Notes under the pieces: model-generated | The model's database searches: none | Seen by the model: only the letters and a program-made list of their open reading frames with translations | What the model was told of the DNA's origin: nothing | DNA from: SCUD01 sp036824505 | GTDB lineage: Bacteria > Pseudomonadota > Gammaproteobacteria > Steroidobacterales > Steroidobacteraceae | Assembly: GCA_036824505.1 (NCBI GenBank) | Contig: DAITAA010000012.1 | Location: 17,397-81,396, forward strand | Reading direction: 5' to 3' | Length of the DNA: 64,000 nt | Program-made: the position numbers and the translations under genes | Part shown: one piece after another, positions 44,926-54,089 of the stretch | Layout of the letters: each line of letters opens with the position of its first letter | Position numbering within the stretch: the stretch's first letter is position 1

Positions 44926-45013
44926 GTCAAAAACCTTGCGGAACCGTTAGATTGCTCTGAGGGTTTCCGCGGGTCGGAGCGGATCGCTGGAAGCTCCTGG
45001 CGCGCGGGCATCA

Positions 45014-45916
45014 ATGATGCTCGACACAGGCAAAAGCACGGACACGGGATTCGGGATTGTGGCCCGGGAGGACTTCTCGGACGTCACTTTTTTGCTGGAA
45101 ATCCGTCATCCGTTGCTGGCGAGAGCCGCAAAGCCGGGCCAGTTCGTCATCGTCATGTCCCACGCGGAAGGCGAGCGCATCCCGCTCACCATAGCCGATT
45201 TCGACCGCGACCGGGGCACCATCACCCTGGTCATCCAGGCGGTCGGCAAGACGACACGCGAAATGCAGCAGAGCTGCCGGGCCGGCAGTTCGCTATTTGC
45301 ACTGGTCGGTCCGATGGGCGTCCCGAGCCACACGAGCGGGGCCAAGAAAGTCGCCTGCATCGGCGGCGGGCTCGGCGTGGCACCGGTATTTCCGCAGGCG
45401 CGGGGTTACAAGGAGGCCGGCGCCTACGTGATCGGCATCATTGGCTTTCGCACGCGGGAGCTGGTGTTCTGGGAGGACAAGTTCCGCAGTTGCTGCGACG
45501 AGTTGATCCTCTGCACCGACGACGGTTCGGTCGGAGTGAAAGGACCGGTGACTGAGGGACTCAAGCGCGCGATCGCCGCGCATCCGGACATCGACGAAGT
45601 CGTCGCCATCGGTCCGCCCCTGATGATGAAGGCCTGCGCCGAGGCAACGCGCGCCCAGCAGATCAGGACCATGGTCAGCCTCAATCCGGTGATGGTGGAC
45701 GGCACTGGGATGTGCGGCGGCTGTCGTGTACGGGTCGGTGGACAGATCAAGTTTGCCTGCGTCGACGGGCCCGACTTCGACGGTCATCAGGTCGATTTCG
45801 AGGATCTCACGACCAGGCTCAGGCGCTTTGCGGCCGAGGAGAAAGCCGCACTCGAACGCTGGTCGGAAAGCTGCCGGATGATGCCGCCGCCCGAAGAAAA
45901 AGCGGGGGGCGGCTAG
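45014..45916 (+). CDS. NfnA-like FAD/[2Fe-2S] NAD(P)H reductase subunit
   Basis: The 300-residue protein has a ferredoxin-reductase fold: a FAD domain at about 10-105 ('PGQFVIVM', 'IPLTIADFD'), an NAD-binding domain from 'KVACIGGGLGVAPVF', and a C-terminal [2Fe-2S] site with 'GTGMCGGCRV' and the following 'FACVDG'. This is the small subunit of the NfnAB/SudAB type, which with NfnB links NADH, NADPH and ferredoxin pools. It is the first gene of a five-gene operon under an FNR-type box. It ends 1 nt before the NfnB-like gene. In this context it probably takes electrons from the 2-oxoacid oxidoreductase or feeds it. Confidence 0.82.
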   Translation: MMLDTGKSTDTGFGIVAREDFSDVTFLLEIRHPLLARAAKPGQFVIVMSHAEGERIPLTIADFDRDRGTITLVIQAVGKTTREMQQSCRAGSSLFALVGPMGVPSHTSGAKKVACIGGGLGVAPVFPQARGYKEAGAYVIGIIGFRTRELVFWEDKFRSCCDELILCTDDGSVGVKGPVTEGLKRAIAAHPDIDEVVAIGPPLMMKACAEATRAQQIRTMVSLNPVMVDGTGMCGGCRVRVGGQIKFACVDGPDFDGHQVDFEDLTTRLRRFAAEEKAALERWSESCRMMPPPEEKAGGG

Positions 45917-45917
45917 G

Positions 45918-47420
45918 GTGGTAAAGAAACGGACAATCCGGACGATACCGCAGGAACGGACGCGCCCGCGCGAGCAGGACCCGGGCGAGCGCGCACGGAA
46001 CTTCGCGGAAGTCACCTGCGTCTTCAGCATCGAAGACGCGCTGCGCGAATCCGAGCGCTGCCTGTTCTGCCCGGACCCGGCTTGCGTCGCGGGCTGCCCG
46101 GTCGGCATCGACATCCCCGGTTTCATCCGCAGGATCGGCGAGAAGGATTTCCGCGGCGCCTACGACGTCATCACCGACGCCAACCTGCTCGCCTCCGTCT
46201 GCGGCCGCGTCTGTCCGCAGGAATCACAATGTGAAGGCCCCTGTCCGGTCGGCGAGAAACTGGAGCCGGTTGCGATCGGCCGCCTCGAGCGCTTTGTCGG
46301 CGACATGGCGATCGAGCAGCAGTGGACCAACGTCCCGTACATCGAAACCAGCGGTTTCCGCGTCGGGATCGTCGGCTCGGGTCCGGCCGGCATGGCCTGC
46401 GCAGCCGACATGGCCAAGGCCGGCTGCGAAGTCACGGTATTCGAGGCCTTTCACGTGCCGGGCGGCGTGCTGCGTTACGGCATACCCGATTTCCGGCTGC
46501 CGAACCGCGTGATCGACGCGGAAATCGACAACCTCAGGAAACTCGGGGTCCGCTTCGAGTGCAATACGCTGGTCGGGCGGCTGTTCACGATCGAGGACAT
46601 GGTCGGCGAGATGGGATTCGATGCCGTTTTTATCGGCACCGGGGCGGGCTATCCCAGGTTCATGGGCATACCGGGCGATTCGCTGAACAACGTGTTATCG
46701 GCGAACGAACTGCTGACCCGCTGCAACATGATGCGTGCCCGCGATCCGGGCCATGACACACCGCTGCCGCTCGGCCGGCGCGTCGCGGTGATCGGCGCCG
46801 GCAACACGGCGATGGACGCGATGCGCGTCTGCAAGCGGCTCGGCTCCGAACAGGTCTACTGCATCTATCGCAGGACCAAAGCCGAGAGCCCGGCGCGAGT
46901 CGAGGAAGTGCACCACGCGGAGGAAGAGGGCATCGAATTCCACTGGCTGACCAACCCGATCGAGATCCTCGACGACGGCAAGGGAAACGTGCGCGGGATG
47001 CGCTGCATCCGCATGGAACTCGGGGAGCCTGATGAATCAGGCCGGCGCGGCCCGGTACCGATCCCGGGCAGCGAGTTCGAATTCGAGGCCGATACCGTGG
47101 TGATCGCCATCGGCACTCACGCGAATCCGATCATCGGCCAGACCTCGAAGCTGAAGCTGAACCGCCGCGGCTATATCGAGGTTGACGAAAACCTTGCCAC
47201 GTCGCTCGCCGGTGTTTTCGCCGGTGGCGACATCGTGACCGGCGCCGCCACCGTGATCGAGGCGATGGGCGCAGGGCGCAAGGCCGCGCGTGGCATGAAG
47301 GCCTGGCTCGGAATCCGGGATACGGACGCGGTCTACCTGCCAGCAGCTGCTGGCAGCGAAGCAACGATCTTTGGCATTGGCCTGACGGAGAAGAACTTTG
47401 TGCGCGTCCACATTGGCTGA
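45918..47420 (+). CDS. NfnB-like / glutamate-synthase-small-subunit-type NADPH oxidoreductase
   Basis: The protein has 500 residues from GTG 45918, with a G-rich ribosome-binding site. The N-terminal part has the Cys-rich [4Fe-4S] segment 'CLFCPDPACVAGCPVGIDIP' (about 48-67) and 'CGRVCPQESQCEGPC'. Two Rossmann folds follow: FAD 'VGIVGSGPAGMACAADM' and NADPH 'VAVIGAGNTAMDAMRV', then 'GVFAGGDIVTGAATVIEAMG'. No glutamate synthase large subunit is nearby. The pairing with the NfnA-like protein marks an NADPH:ferredoxin transhydrogenase or 2-oxoacid:NADP+ reductase module. It overlaps the korA frame by about 8-23 nt, depending on the korA start. Confidence 0.87.
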   Translation: MVKKRTIRTIPQERTRPREQDPGERARNFAEVTCVFSIEDALRESERCLFCPDPACVAGCPVGIDIPGFIRRIGEKDFRGAYDVITDANLLASVCGRVCPQESQCEGPCPVGEKLEPVAIGRLERFVGDMAIEQQWTNVPYIETSGFRVGIVGSGPAGMACAADMAKAGCEVTVFEAFHVPGGVLRYGIPDFRLPNRVIDAEIDNLRKLGVRFECNTLVGRLFTIEDMVGEMGFDAVFIGTGAGYPRFMGIPGDSLNNVLSANELLTRCNMMRARDPGHDTPLPLGRRVAVIGAGNTAMDAMRVCKRLGSEQVYCIYRRTKAESPARVEEVHHAEEEGIEFHWLTNPIEILDDGKGNVRGMRCIRMELGEPDESGRRGPVPIPGSEFEFEADTVVIAIGTHANPIIGQTSKLKLNRRGYIEVDENLATSLAGVFAGGDIVTGAATVIEAMGAGRKAARGMKAWLGIRDTDAVYLPAAAGSEATIFGIGLTEKNFVRVHIG

Positions 47421-49317
47421 AATCGCGCCAGGCGCTGCGACGGGGACCACCCGCAGCGCAAAGCAGGCGATCACGCTCGCCGAACACGTCATCGAGATCG
47501 TCAGCGACTCGGGAGAAGGCGCGCAACGTTGCGGCCAGTCGTTCGGCGCGATCGCCGCGCGCATGGGCAACGGAATCTGGACCGTCGAGATCATACCGGC
47601 CGAGATCCAGCCGCCCGCGCGCAGCGTCGCCGGCGCGAGCGGCAACCGGATCCGCATCGGCAGCGGTCGTGTGACCAACGGCGGAAACGAAGCAGACCTG
47701 GTAGTCGCTTTCAACGAGCAGGTCCTGCTGGGGCGCGTGCGCGACCGGGAACTGAAACCGGGCTGCATCATCCTGCTCGAGAGCATGTGGCGCGACCACC
47801 CGGATGCAGGCATCGCGACAGCCTACCGCGAAACCCACGCGCGGCTGGTCAGGGATGGCTACGACGTGCGCGAGATCCCGATGGAGCAGGAGTGCAAGCG
47901 GCTCGTCTCCGATCCGCGCCGCGGCAAGAACATGTTCGTGCTCGGCATGCTCTGCAACCTCTACAGCCTGGATCTGCAGCTCGCGCGCGATCAGGTGGCC
48001 TTCACCTTCGGCAAGAAGGATGCGAAAGTCATCAAGATCAACGTGGCGCTGCTCGAAGCCGGCCACCAGTGGGCGGAGTCCAATCTGGATTTCAGGTACC
48101 GCATCCCCGCGGCCCGCGCGCAGCAGGCGCAGGTTGTGGTGAACGGAAATACCGCACTGGCACTCGGGGTCATGGCATCAGGCATGGACGTGTGCGCGAT
48201 GTACCCCATCACGCCGGCGACCTCAGCGTCGCACTACCTGAGCGAGGTGTTCGAGAATGTGGGCGGAATCGTGCACCAGGCGGAAGACGAAATTGCCGCC
48301 TGCGCCTTCGCGATCGGCGCTTCCTATGCCGGGAAATGCGCGGTCACCATCACCTCCGGCCCCGGCTATTCCCTGAAGCAGGAGGCGATCGGCCTCGCCG
48401 TCATGTGCGAGATACCGCTGGTCGTCGTCAACGTGCAGCGCGGCGGGCCGAGCACCGGCCAGCCTACCAAGGCGGAGCAGGGCGACCTGCTGGCGGCCTG
48501 CTTCGGCAGCCACGGCGATGCGCCCAAGGTCGTGATGGCCCCGAGCAGCATCGAGGACTGTTTCTATTCGATCATCACGGCACGCAAGATTGCCGAGACG
48601 TTCAACATGGTCGTGATCGTGCTCTCGGACGCCAATCTCGCGACCTCGCAGCAGCCGTTTCCCCGGCCGGCATTCAATGAGGCATGGCTCGCACCCCCGG
48701 TGAACCAGGATCCGGCGCCGGAAGGCGCGAAGCCCTACGACTGGGACCCGCTGACCGGAATCGCGCGCCGCTTCCGGCCGGGCCAACCCAACGGCATGCA
48801 CACGCTGACCGGGCTCGCGCACGACCGCCAGAGCCACGTCGCTTACGAACCAGATGCCAACGAAGAGGGCCTTCGGCATCGCAGCCTGAAGCTCGCTGCG
48901 CTGCAGAAATCGCTGAAGACCCCGCCGGTCTTCGGCGGCGAGGATGGCGAACTGCTGGTGATCGGTTGGGGCAGCACACGCGGGGCCATCGAGGAGGCGG
49001 TCGGGCGCCTGCGCGCCGAAGGCAAGAAGGTCTCGTCGCTGCACCTGCGTTTCCTCCAGCCCATGGCGGGCGGGATCGGGGAAATCCTGAAGCGCTTCAG
49101 GCAGGTGATGACCATCGAGGCGAACTGGTGCGACAGGCCGGAGGACGAACTGATCGACGCGAGCAGCCGGCGCTTCTCCGCGCTCGCGATGATGCTGCGC
49201 GCGCGTTACCTCGCCGACGTCGATTGCTGGGGCGAGGTGCGCGGCCAGCCGATCAAGCCGGATGCGATCTACCGCGTGATCTCGAACAAGCTGGCGCTGG
49301 GAAGGCAGACACCATGA
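47398..49317 (+). CDS. korA: 2-oxoacid:acceptor oxidoreductase, fused gamma-alpha subunit
   Basis: The protein has up to 639 residues. The gamma domain (about 25-200: 'EIVSDSGEGAQRCGQSFGAI', 'VAFNEQVLLGRV') is fused to the pyrimidine-binding alpha domain ('DVCAMYPITPATSASHYL', then 'TSGPGYSLKQEAIG'). This is the KorA layout of 2-oxoglutarate:ferredoxin oxidoreductases. The start may be TTG 47398 or TTG 47413, both overlapping the NfnB-like gene. With KorB it decarboxylates a 2-oxoacid to acyl-CoA using TPP and reduces ferredoxin. In denitrifying aromatic degraders, similar genes form a 2-oxoglutarate:NADP+ oxidoreductase with an attached flavoprotein, a good model here. korB starts within its stop codon. 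Confidence 0.87.
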   Translation: MCASTLAEIAPGAATGTTRSAKQAITLAEHVIEIVSDSGEGAQRCGQSFGAIAARMGNGIWTVEIIPAEIQPPARSVAGASGNRIRIGSGRVTNGGNEADLVVAFNEQVLLGRVRDRELKPGCIILLESMWRDHPDAGIATAYRETHARLVRDGYDVREIPMEQECKRLVSDPRRGKNMFVLGMLCNLYSLDLQLARDQVAFTFGKKDAKVIKINVALLEAGHQWAESNLDFRYRIPAARAQQAQVVVNGNTALALGVMASGMDVCAMYPITPATSASHYLSEVFENVGGIVHQAEDEIAACAFAIGASYAGKCAVTITSGPGYSLKQEAIGLAVMCEIPLVVVNVQRGGPSTGQPTKAEQGDLLAACFGSHGDAPKVVMAPSSIEDCFYSIITARKIAETFNMVVIVLSDANLATSQQPFPRPAFNEAWLAPPVNQDPAPEGAKPYDWDPLTGIARRFRPGQPNGMHTLTGLAHDRQSHVAYEPDANEEGLRHRSLKLAALQKSLKTPPVFGGEDGELLVIGWGSTRGAIEEAVGRLRAEGKKVSSLHLRFLQPMAGGIGEILKRFRQVMTIEANWCDRPEDELIDASSRRFSALAMMLRARYLADVDCWGEVRGQPIKPDAIYRVISNKLALGRQTP

Positions 49318-50288
49318 GCACACAAGCCCACGAATGCCTGATGCGGATGTACCACGAGGAGCACGACCTCGAGAGCTACCAGGGAAGCATTCCGCGCTGG
49401 TGCTCCGGTTGCGGCGACAACGCCATCCTCACCGCAATCCAGCGCCTGTGCCGCGACGAGGAACTACGCCCGGAAAAGACAGTGTTCGTCTCCGGCATCG
49501 GCTGCTCGAGCCGGCTTCCCCATTACATGAAGACCTACGGCTTCCATGGCATTCACGGCCGCGCGCTGCCGGTCGCGGAAGGCATCCGGCTCGCACGTCC
49601 GGACCTGAACGTCTTCGTGACGACCGGTGACGGGGACTGCTGCAGCATCGGTGCGGCCCATTGGGTGCACGCCATCCGTTACAACATGAACATGACCGTG
49701 ATGCTGCACGACAACCAGATCTATGGCCTCACCAAGATGCAGGTTTCTCCCACATCGCCGAAGGGACTGCGCAGCAAGACCACGCCGCGCGGCGCCTATC
49801 TCGAGCCACTGAACCCGCTGACCGTGACGCTCGGCATCCAGAATGCGTCGTTCGTCGCACAGGCCGTGGACTGGATCCCTGAGTTGATCTACGAAATTCT
49901 TTCCCGGGCCTTCCACCACAAGGGTTGTTCCTTCGTGCGGATCATCCAGCGCTGCCCGGAGTTCCTGCCGGAACTGCTCGACCCCTGGTTGCACGACCCG
50001 AACCGGACGCTGCTGCTGACCCACGAGAAAGGGCTGAATGTGAGCACATCGCTCGGCAGGGTCTACAAGAACCAGCTGGAGCACGATCCCATGGATATTG
50101 ACCGGGCGCGCGAGATCGCGTCGGCCGGCGACCCGATTCCGGTCGGCATCCTGTACCAGAATCCTGCCGTGCCGCGCTACGAGGAACTGCATGCGATCGA
50201 ACCGCTGCGCACGCCTGACCTGATCCAGCGCGGACTCGAGGCCGAGTTCGACAAGTTCACGATTTGGCCGCAGGAAAGATCGGACTGA
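49314..50288 (+). CDS. korB: 2-oxoacid:acceptor oxidoreductase beta subunit
   Basis: The protein has 324 residues from the ATG at 49314, which overlaps the korA stop (ATGA). The open frame extends upstream, but only antiframe to korA. It has the TPP site 'TTGDGDCCSIG' (GDGD at 105-108) with 'HDNQIYGLTKMQ' and [4Fe-4S] cysteines starting with 'RWCSGCG' (Cys30, Cys33). The length is typical of KorB/PorB. It carries TPP and the first cluster in electron flow to ferredoxin. Substrate choice among 2-oxoglutarate, pyruvate or branched 2-oxoacids cannot be settled by eye. Confidence 0.9.
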   Translation: MSTQAHECLMRMYHEEHDLESYQGSIPRWCSGCGDNAILTAIQRLCRDEELRPEKTVFVSGIGCSSRLPHYMKTYGFHGIHGRALPVAEGIRLARPDLNVFVTTGDGDCCSIGAAHWVHAIRYNMNMTVMLHDNQIYGLTKMQVSPTSPKGLRSKTTPRGAYLEPLNPLTVTLGIQNASFVAQAVDWIPELIYEILSRAFHHKGCSFVRIIQRCPEFLPELLDPWLHDPNRTLLLTHEKGLNVSTSLGRVYKNQLEHDPMDIDRAREIASAGDPIPVGILYQNPAVPRYEELHAIEPLRTPDLIQRGLEAEFDKFTIWPQERSD

Positions 50289-50295
50289 CCAGGTC

Positions 50296-52437
50296 ATGAG
50301 CCCCGAACTCCAGGCGCATGTTGCCTTCCACCTGACCGGCAAGCGGATGGGCGCCGGCCTGCAGGCCGCCGAAGGGCTGCAGCTGCGACCCGGACTGCTC
50401 GCCCGCTTCGCTGACCTGACGCAGTTGCGCCATGACTTCCCGCTGGTCCTGGCTGCAGACGTCGACGAGAGCGGTATCCAGTCATTGTCAGCAGTGATCA
50501 ACAGGATCCTGCAGGTCATCGCCCCGCGCGGCATCGAAGGCGAAGCGACTCGCCGGCACGTGCTCCGCCTCGAGCGTGAAGTACGGACGCTGGCAGCCAG
50601 TGGCGAGACCGGCCAGCTGTCGCGGCTGTGGGACCTGGCCGCGAAACGCCTTGGGGCCGCAGACGATTCTGCACTTGCCGACAGCCTCAGCCGCGCGCGC
50701 GCCGCGCTGCCGGTCGACGGCGAAGTCATCGATTGCACGTACGGACTGCCTTCGCATCTCTTCACTTTCATCTGGAGGGCGCTACAGCAGCGCAAGGCCG
50801 GGCGCCGCGCCCTGGAACTGAAGCGGCTCATCTTCAGGCTGTCGGATATCCTGCAGGCCGATTTCCTGCGTTCGAAGGCGGGCACGAGCGCGGAACAGCT
50901 GCAGGCCTCCGTCGGCACGGGCATGGAAGAAGTATTCGACTTCCAGGCCATGTCGGGCACGCTGGCGCAGGTTTCGGGCAAGGATCCGCTTCCGGACAGC
51001 CGCCGCCGGCGAGTGCAGCAGGCGCTGTCCGTTCTGGTCGCGCGCCAGACCGGCACGCAGGCGGACACCGGCGGGCCGGACGACCTCGACTCCTATGCGT
51101 TTGCGAATTGCCGTGACGCACTGGCGGCGTTCCATGACCGCCTGCCGAAGATCATCGAGTTCGTGAAAGCGATGGTCGTTGCCGAGCTCGAGATCGAAGG
51201 GCGCTACGTGGAAGCGACCCACGATCCGTTCTTTGCGGACTTCGATGAAGGCTCGGTGGGCGCCAGGGACCTGAACCTGTTTCCCGACTACCTCGTCTGC
51301 ATCGGATCGGAAAGCCTGCACAGCCCGGAAAACACCGGGCTGATGGAGATCCTGGCCTCCGAGATGCCGATCAAGGTCGTCGTGCAGGTCAGCGATGTTC
51401 TCGAGGAGCCGGCGCTGCGCGCGCACCTGAGACCCGTCGCAACTGCCGCACAGCTCGGCAGGATGGCGATGGGACTCGGCAACACCTACGTGCTGCAGTC
51501 CTGTAGCTCGCACCTTTATCAGTCGCGGAGCAGGATTCTTGCAGGGCTCGCTCATGCAGGGCCTGCTGTTTTCAGCGTATTTTCGGGATCCGCGCGCGGC
51601 GCTGGACTGCTGCCGCCCTATCTGCTGGCGGCCGCGGCCCTGGAATCGCGGGCGTTCCCGGCCTTTACCTACGACCCTGCCGGGGGTCCTGACTGGGCGA
51701 CTCGCTTTTCACTGGATGGCAATCCCCAGCCCGAAGCCGACTGGCCGCTGCATGAGTTCGGCTACGAGGATGAGGCGCATCAGCGCGCAACCGAGCAGCT
51801 GGCGTTCACGTTCGTCGACTTCGTTGCCTGCGATCCGCGCCACGCGGGGCATTTCGCGCTCGTGCCGCGGGCGGAATGGAACGAGGGCATGGTCCCGGTC
51901 GGCCGTTGCCTGACGCGCGACGCGTCGCCCGCCGCGGAAAAAATTCCGTACCTCCACATGGTCGATGAGAATCACTTGCTGCATCGCGCGCTCGCGGACG
52001 AGAAACTGCTTTCAGCGGCGCGCCGCTGCCTGGAGACCTGGCACAGCCTGCAGGAACTGGGCGGCGCTCGAAACTCGTGGGCCAGATCCGCGCCGGCGGC
52101 GGCGCCTGCAGCCGCGGCAGCTTCCGCTCCCGCTGCGGCCGCAGCTGCGACGCAGCCGGTCGCGGAGGAGGCCCCGGCGGAACGTCCGTCCGATGATGCC
52201 TACATCGACACACCGCGCTGCACGACCTGCAACGAGTGCACCAACCTCAACAACCGCATGTTTGCCTACGATGCGAACAAGCAGGCCTATATTGCGGACA
52301 TCAATGCCGGGACTTACCGGGAACTGGTGGAAGCGGCGGAGGCCTGCCAGGTCGCAATCATTCATCCAGGCAAGCCGCGCAACCCGAACGAGCCAGGCAT
52401 TGCCGAACTGCTGAAACGGGCCGAGCCGTTTCTGTAA
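50296..52437 (+). CDS. PFOR-like protein with C-terminal ferredoxin domain, TPP motif lost
   Basis: I do not recognise a named family for this 713-residue protein. The middle part (about 330-500) resembles the TPP-binding domain of pyruvate:ferredoxin oxidoreductases: 'GRMAMGLGNTYVLQSCSSH', 'LAGLAHAGPAVFSVFSGS' and 'ALESRAFPAFTYDP'. Where the catalytic GDG motif is expected, 'LVCIGSESLHSPENTG' is found instead. An Ala/Pro-rich linker (about 596-630) joins a small ferredoxin domain with Cys642, Cys645, Cys648 and Cys684, enough for one [4Fe-4S] cluster. It follows korB by 7 nt. It is probably a non-catalytic electron-transfer or scaffold subunit of the KorAB-NfnAB complex. Confidence 0.7.
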   Translation: MSPELQAHVAFHLTGKRMGAGLQAAEGLQLRPGLLARFADLTQLRHDFPLVLAADVDESGIQSLSAVINRILQVIAPRGIEGEATRRHVLRLEREVRTLAASGETGQLSRLWDLAAKRLGAADDSALADSLSRARAALPVDGEVIDCTYGLPSHLFTFIWRALQQRKAGRRALELKRLIFRLSDILQADFLRSKAGTSAEQLQASVGTGMEEVFDFQAMSGTLAQVSGKDPLPDSRRRRVQQALSVLVARQTGTQADTGGPDDLDSYAFANCRDALAAFHDRLPKIIEFVKAMVVAELEIEGRYVEATHDPFFADFDEGSVGARDLNLFPDYLVCIGSESLHSPENTGLMEILASEMPIKVVVQVSDVLEEPALRAHLRPVATAAQLGRMAMGLGNTYVLQSCSSHLYQSRSRILAGLAHAGPAVFSVFSGSARGAGLLPPYLLAAAALESRAFPAFTYDPAGGPDWATRFSLDGNPQPEADWPLHEFGYEDEAHQRATEQLAFTFVDFVACDPRHAGHFALVPRAEWNEGMVPVGRCLTRDASPAAEKIPYLHMVDENHLLHRALADEKLLSAARRCLETWHSLQELGGARNSWARSAPAAAPAAAAASAPAAAAAATQPVAEEAPAERPSDDAYIDTPRCTTCNECTNLNNRMFAYDANKQAYIADINAGTYRELVEAAEACQVAIIHPGKPRNPNEPGIAELLKRAEPFL

Positions 52438-52460
52438 CGTGAAAGGAGATCGGGAGGACC

Positions 52461-54089
52461 GTGGGGCCGAAAACGCTCAAGCTGAAGCTCGGTCTTTACC
52501 TGGCATTCGCCCTGGCGCTTGCGCTCCTGATTTTTACGCTGCTCGTCGTCCGGCACCAGCGCGATCAACTCCAGCGGGAGGCGACGAGTCGCGTCACGCA
52601 GCTCTCGGAAATGATCACCAAGAGTACACGCTTCGCGATGCTGCAGAACCAGCCCGATTACGTGCACCGGATCATCGAGGATGTGGGCAGCAACCAGAGC
52701 ATCGACAGGATCAGGATATTCAGCAAGGAAGGCCGGATCATCGACTCCACCTTCGCGCCCGAAATCGGGCTGAAGGTGGACCAGAAAGCCGAGGGCTGCA
52801 TCCGCTGCCACGAGACCGCAAAACCGCTGGAACAGATTTCGCGCAGCGACAAGGCGCGGATCTTCTCTGCGCCGGATGGGACGCGGCTGCTCGGCAGTAT
52901 GGAAGTGATCCGCAATGAGCCATCGTGCAGCACCGCAGCCTGTCATCAGCACGGCAGTGAGCAGTCGGTCCTTGGCGTCCTGGACATCGTTTACTCCCTG
53001 GACGACATTGACCGGAGCATGCAGCGGAATGTCATCATCATCGCGGTCCTTTCGCTGGGATTCGTCGTCGTCGTCCTTCTCTCGATCAACTTCTTCGTGC
53101 GACGCCTGGTCTATGTGCCATTGCGTGACCTGGAAGCCGGAGCCAGGCGGCTCTCCGTGGGTGACCTGGAACAGCGGATCCCGGTGCGCAGTGAAGACGA
53201 ATTCGGCGCGCTCGCGGCCTCATTCAACTCCATGACGTCGGCACTGAAGATTTCACGGCGGGAATTGCAGGAATGGGGCCACACGCTGGAGGAAAAAGTG
53301 GAGAAGCGGACGCGGGAACTCCGCGTCGCCGAGGCCGAGGCCGTGCGTGGCGAGAAACTGGCCTCGGTCGGGTTGCTTGCTGCGGGAATCGCCCACGAGC
53401 TGAACAATCCATTGACCGGCATCCTGACCTTCTCGCACCTGCTGCGGAAGAAGATGCCGGACGGAAGCCCGGAGGCGGAAGACCTGGACCTCGTGATCCG
53501 CGAGACCAGGAGATGCGCCGCGATCATCAGGAGGCTGCTCGATTTCGCCCGCGAGAAAGCGCCTGAGAAGAAATACTCCGATCTCAACCAGATCATCGAG
53601 GACACGGTGCGTATCGTCGAGCGGCCGGCGAATCTGCGGGACATCGAGATCACGATGGATCTCGACCGCAATCTGCCGCCGGTCTGGGTGGACGCGGACC
53701 TCATCAAGCAGGTCGTCATGAACATGCTTGTCAACGCCCAGCAGGCCATCGAGGAGAAGGGCGATATCACGATCTGCAGCCGGCGCGTGACGGAGGCGAT
53801 GAGCGCCGAACCGGGAGCAAAGCCCGTGCCGATGGTCGAGTTCGCGATCATCGATACCGGCTGCGGAATTCCCGAGCAGAATCTCAAGCGGATATTCGAC
53901 CCGTTCTTCACCTCGAAGGAACTGGGGAAGGGAACGGGACTGGGTCTGTCCGTCAGCCACGGCATCGTCAGCGCCCATGGCGGGACCATCAAGGTGGAGA
54001 GCACGGTGGGAGAGGGATCGATCTTCCGCGTCTTCCTCCCGGTGCAACCGCCGTCGGGAAACGCAGGCAGCAGCGGGAGCGAACGATGA
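52461..54089 (+). CDS. Sensor histidine kinase with two periplasmic c-type heme motifs
   Basis: The protein has 542 residues from GTG 52461 (GGAGG ahead). Membrane segments at about 11-30 and 190-212 bound a periplasmic domain with CIRCH (113-117) and a CX4CH motif (Cys156, Cys161, His162). HAMP (213-265), a coiled coil, the H-box 'AAGIAHELNNPLTGIL' (His312) and the ATPase domain ('DTGCGIPE', 'GTGLGLSVSHGIV') follow. Covalent heme in the sensing domain implies detection of redox state, quinol/cytochrome traffic or a gas such as NO, CO or O2. The sigma54 activator gene overlaps by 4 nt (ATGA), so they are cognate partners. Confidence 0.88.
   Translation: MGPKTLKLKLGLYLAFALALALLIFTLLVVRHQRDQLQREATSRVTQLSEMITKSTRFAMLQNQPDYVHRIIEDVGSNQSIDRIRIFSKEGRIIDSTFAPEIGLKVDQKAEGCIRCHETAKPLEQISRSDKARIFSAPDGTRLLGSMEVIRNEPSCSTAACHQHGSEQSVLGVLDIVYSLDDIDRSMQRNVIIIAVLSLGFVVVVLLSINFFVRRLVYVPLRDLEAGARRLSVGDLEQRIPVRSEDEFGALAASFNSMTSALKISRRELQEWGHTLEEKVEKRTRELRVAEAEAVRGEKLASVGLLAAGIAHELNNPLTGILTFSHLLRKKMPDGSPEAEDLDLVIRETRRCAAIIRRLLDFAREKAPEKKYSDLNQIIEDTVRIVERPANLRDIEITMDLDRNLPPVWVDADLIKQVVMNMLVNAQQAIEEKGDITICSRRVTEAMSAEPGAKPVPMVEFAIIDTGCGIPEQNLKRIFDPFFTSKELGKGTGLGLSVSHGIVSAHGGTIKVESTVGEGSIFRVFLPVQPPSGNAGSSGSER

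Larger units (their letters stand above)
44720..45013. other. Divergent control region between mtrCAB and nfn-kor
   Basis: These 294 nt hold two FNR-type boxes (44880-44893, 44912-44925), a -10-like TAGATT (44948-44953), a minus-strand sigma54-like element (44858-44872) and a 14-bp palindrome (44787-44800). I see no coding potential. Confidence 0.75.

Noticed and set aside
45918..47420. gltD, small subunit of glutamate synthase
   Set aside because: No gltB is near, and pairing with the NfnA-like subunit and korAB indicates a ferredoxin/NADPH module.
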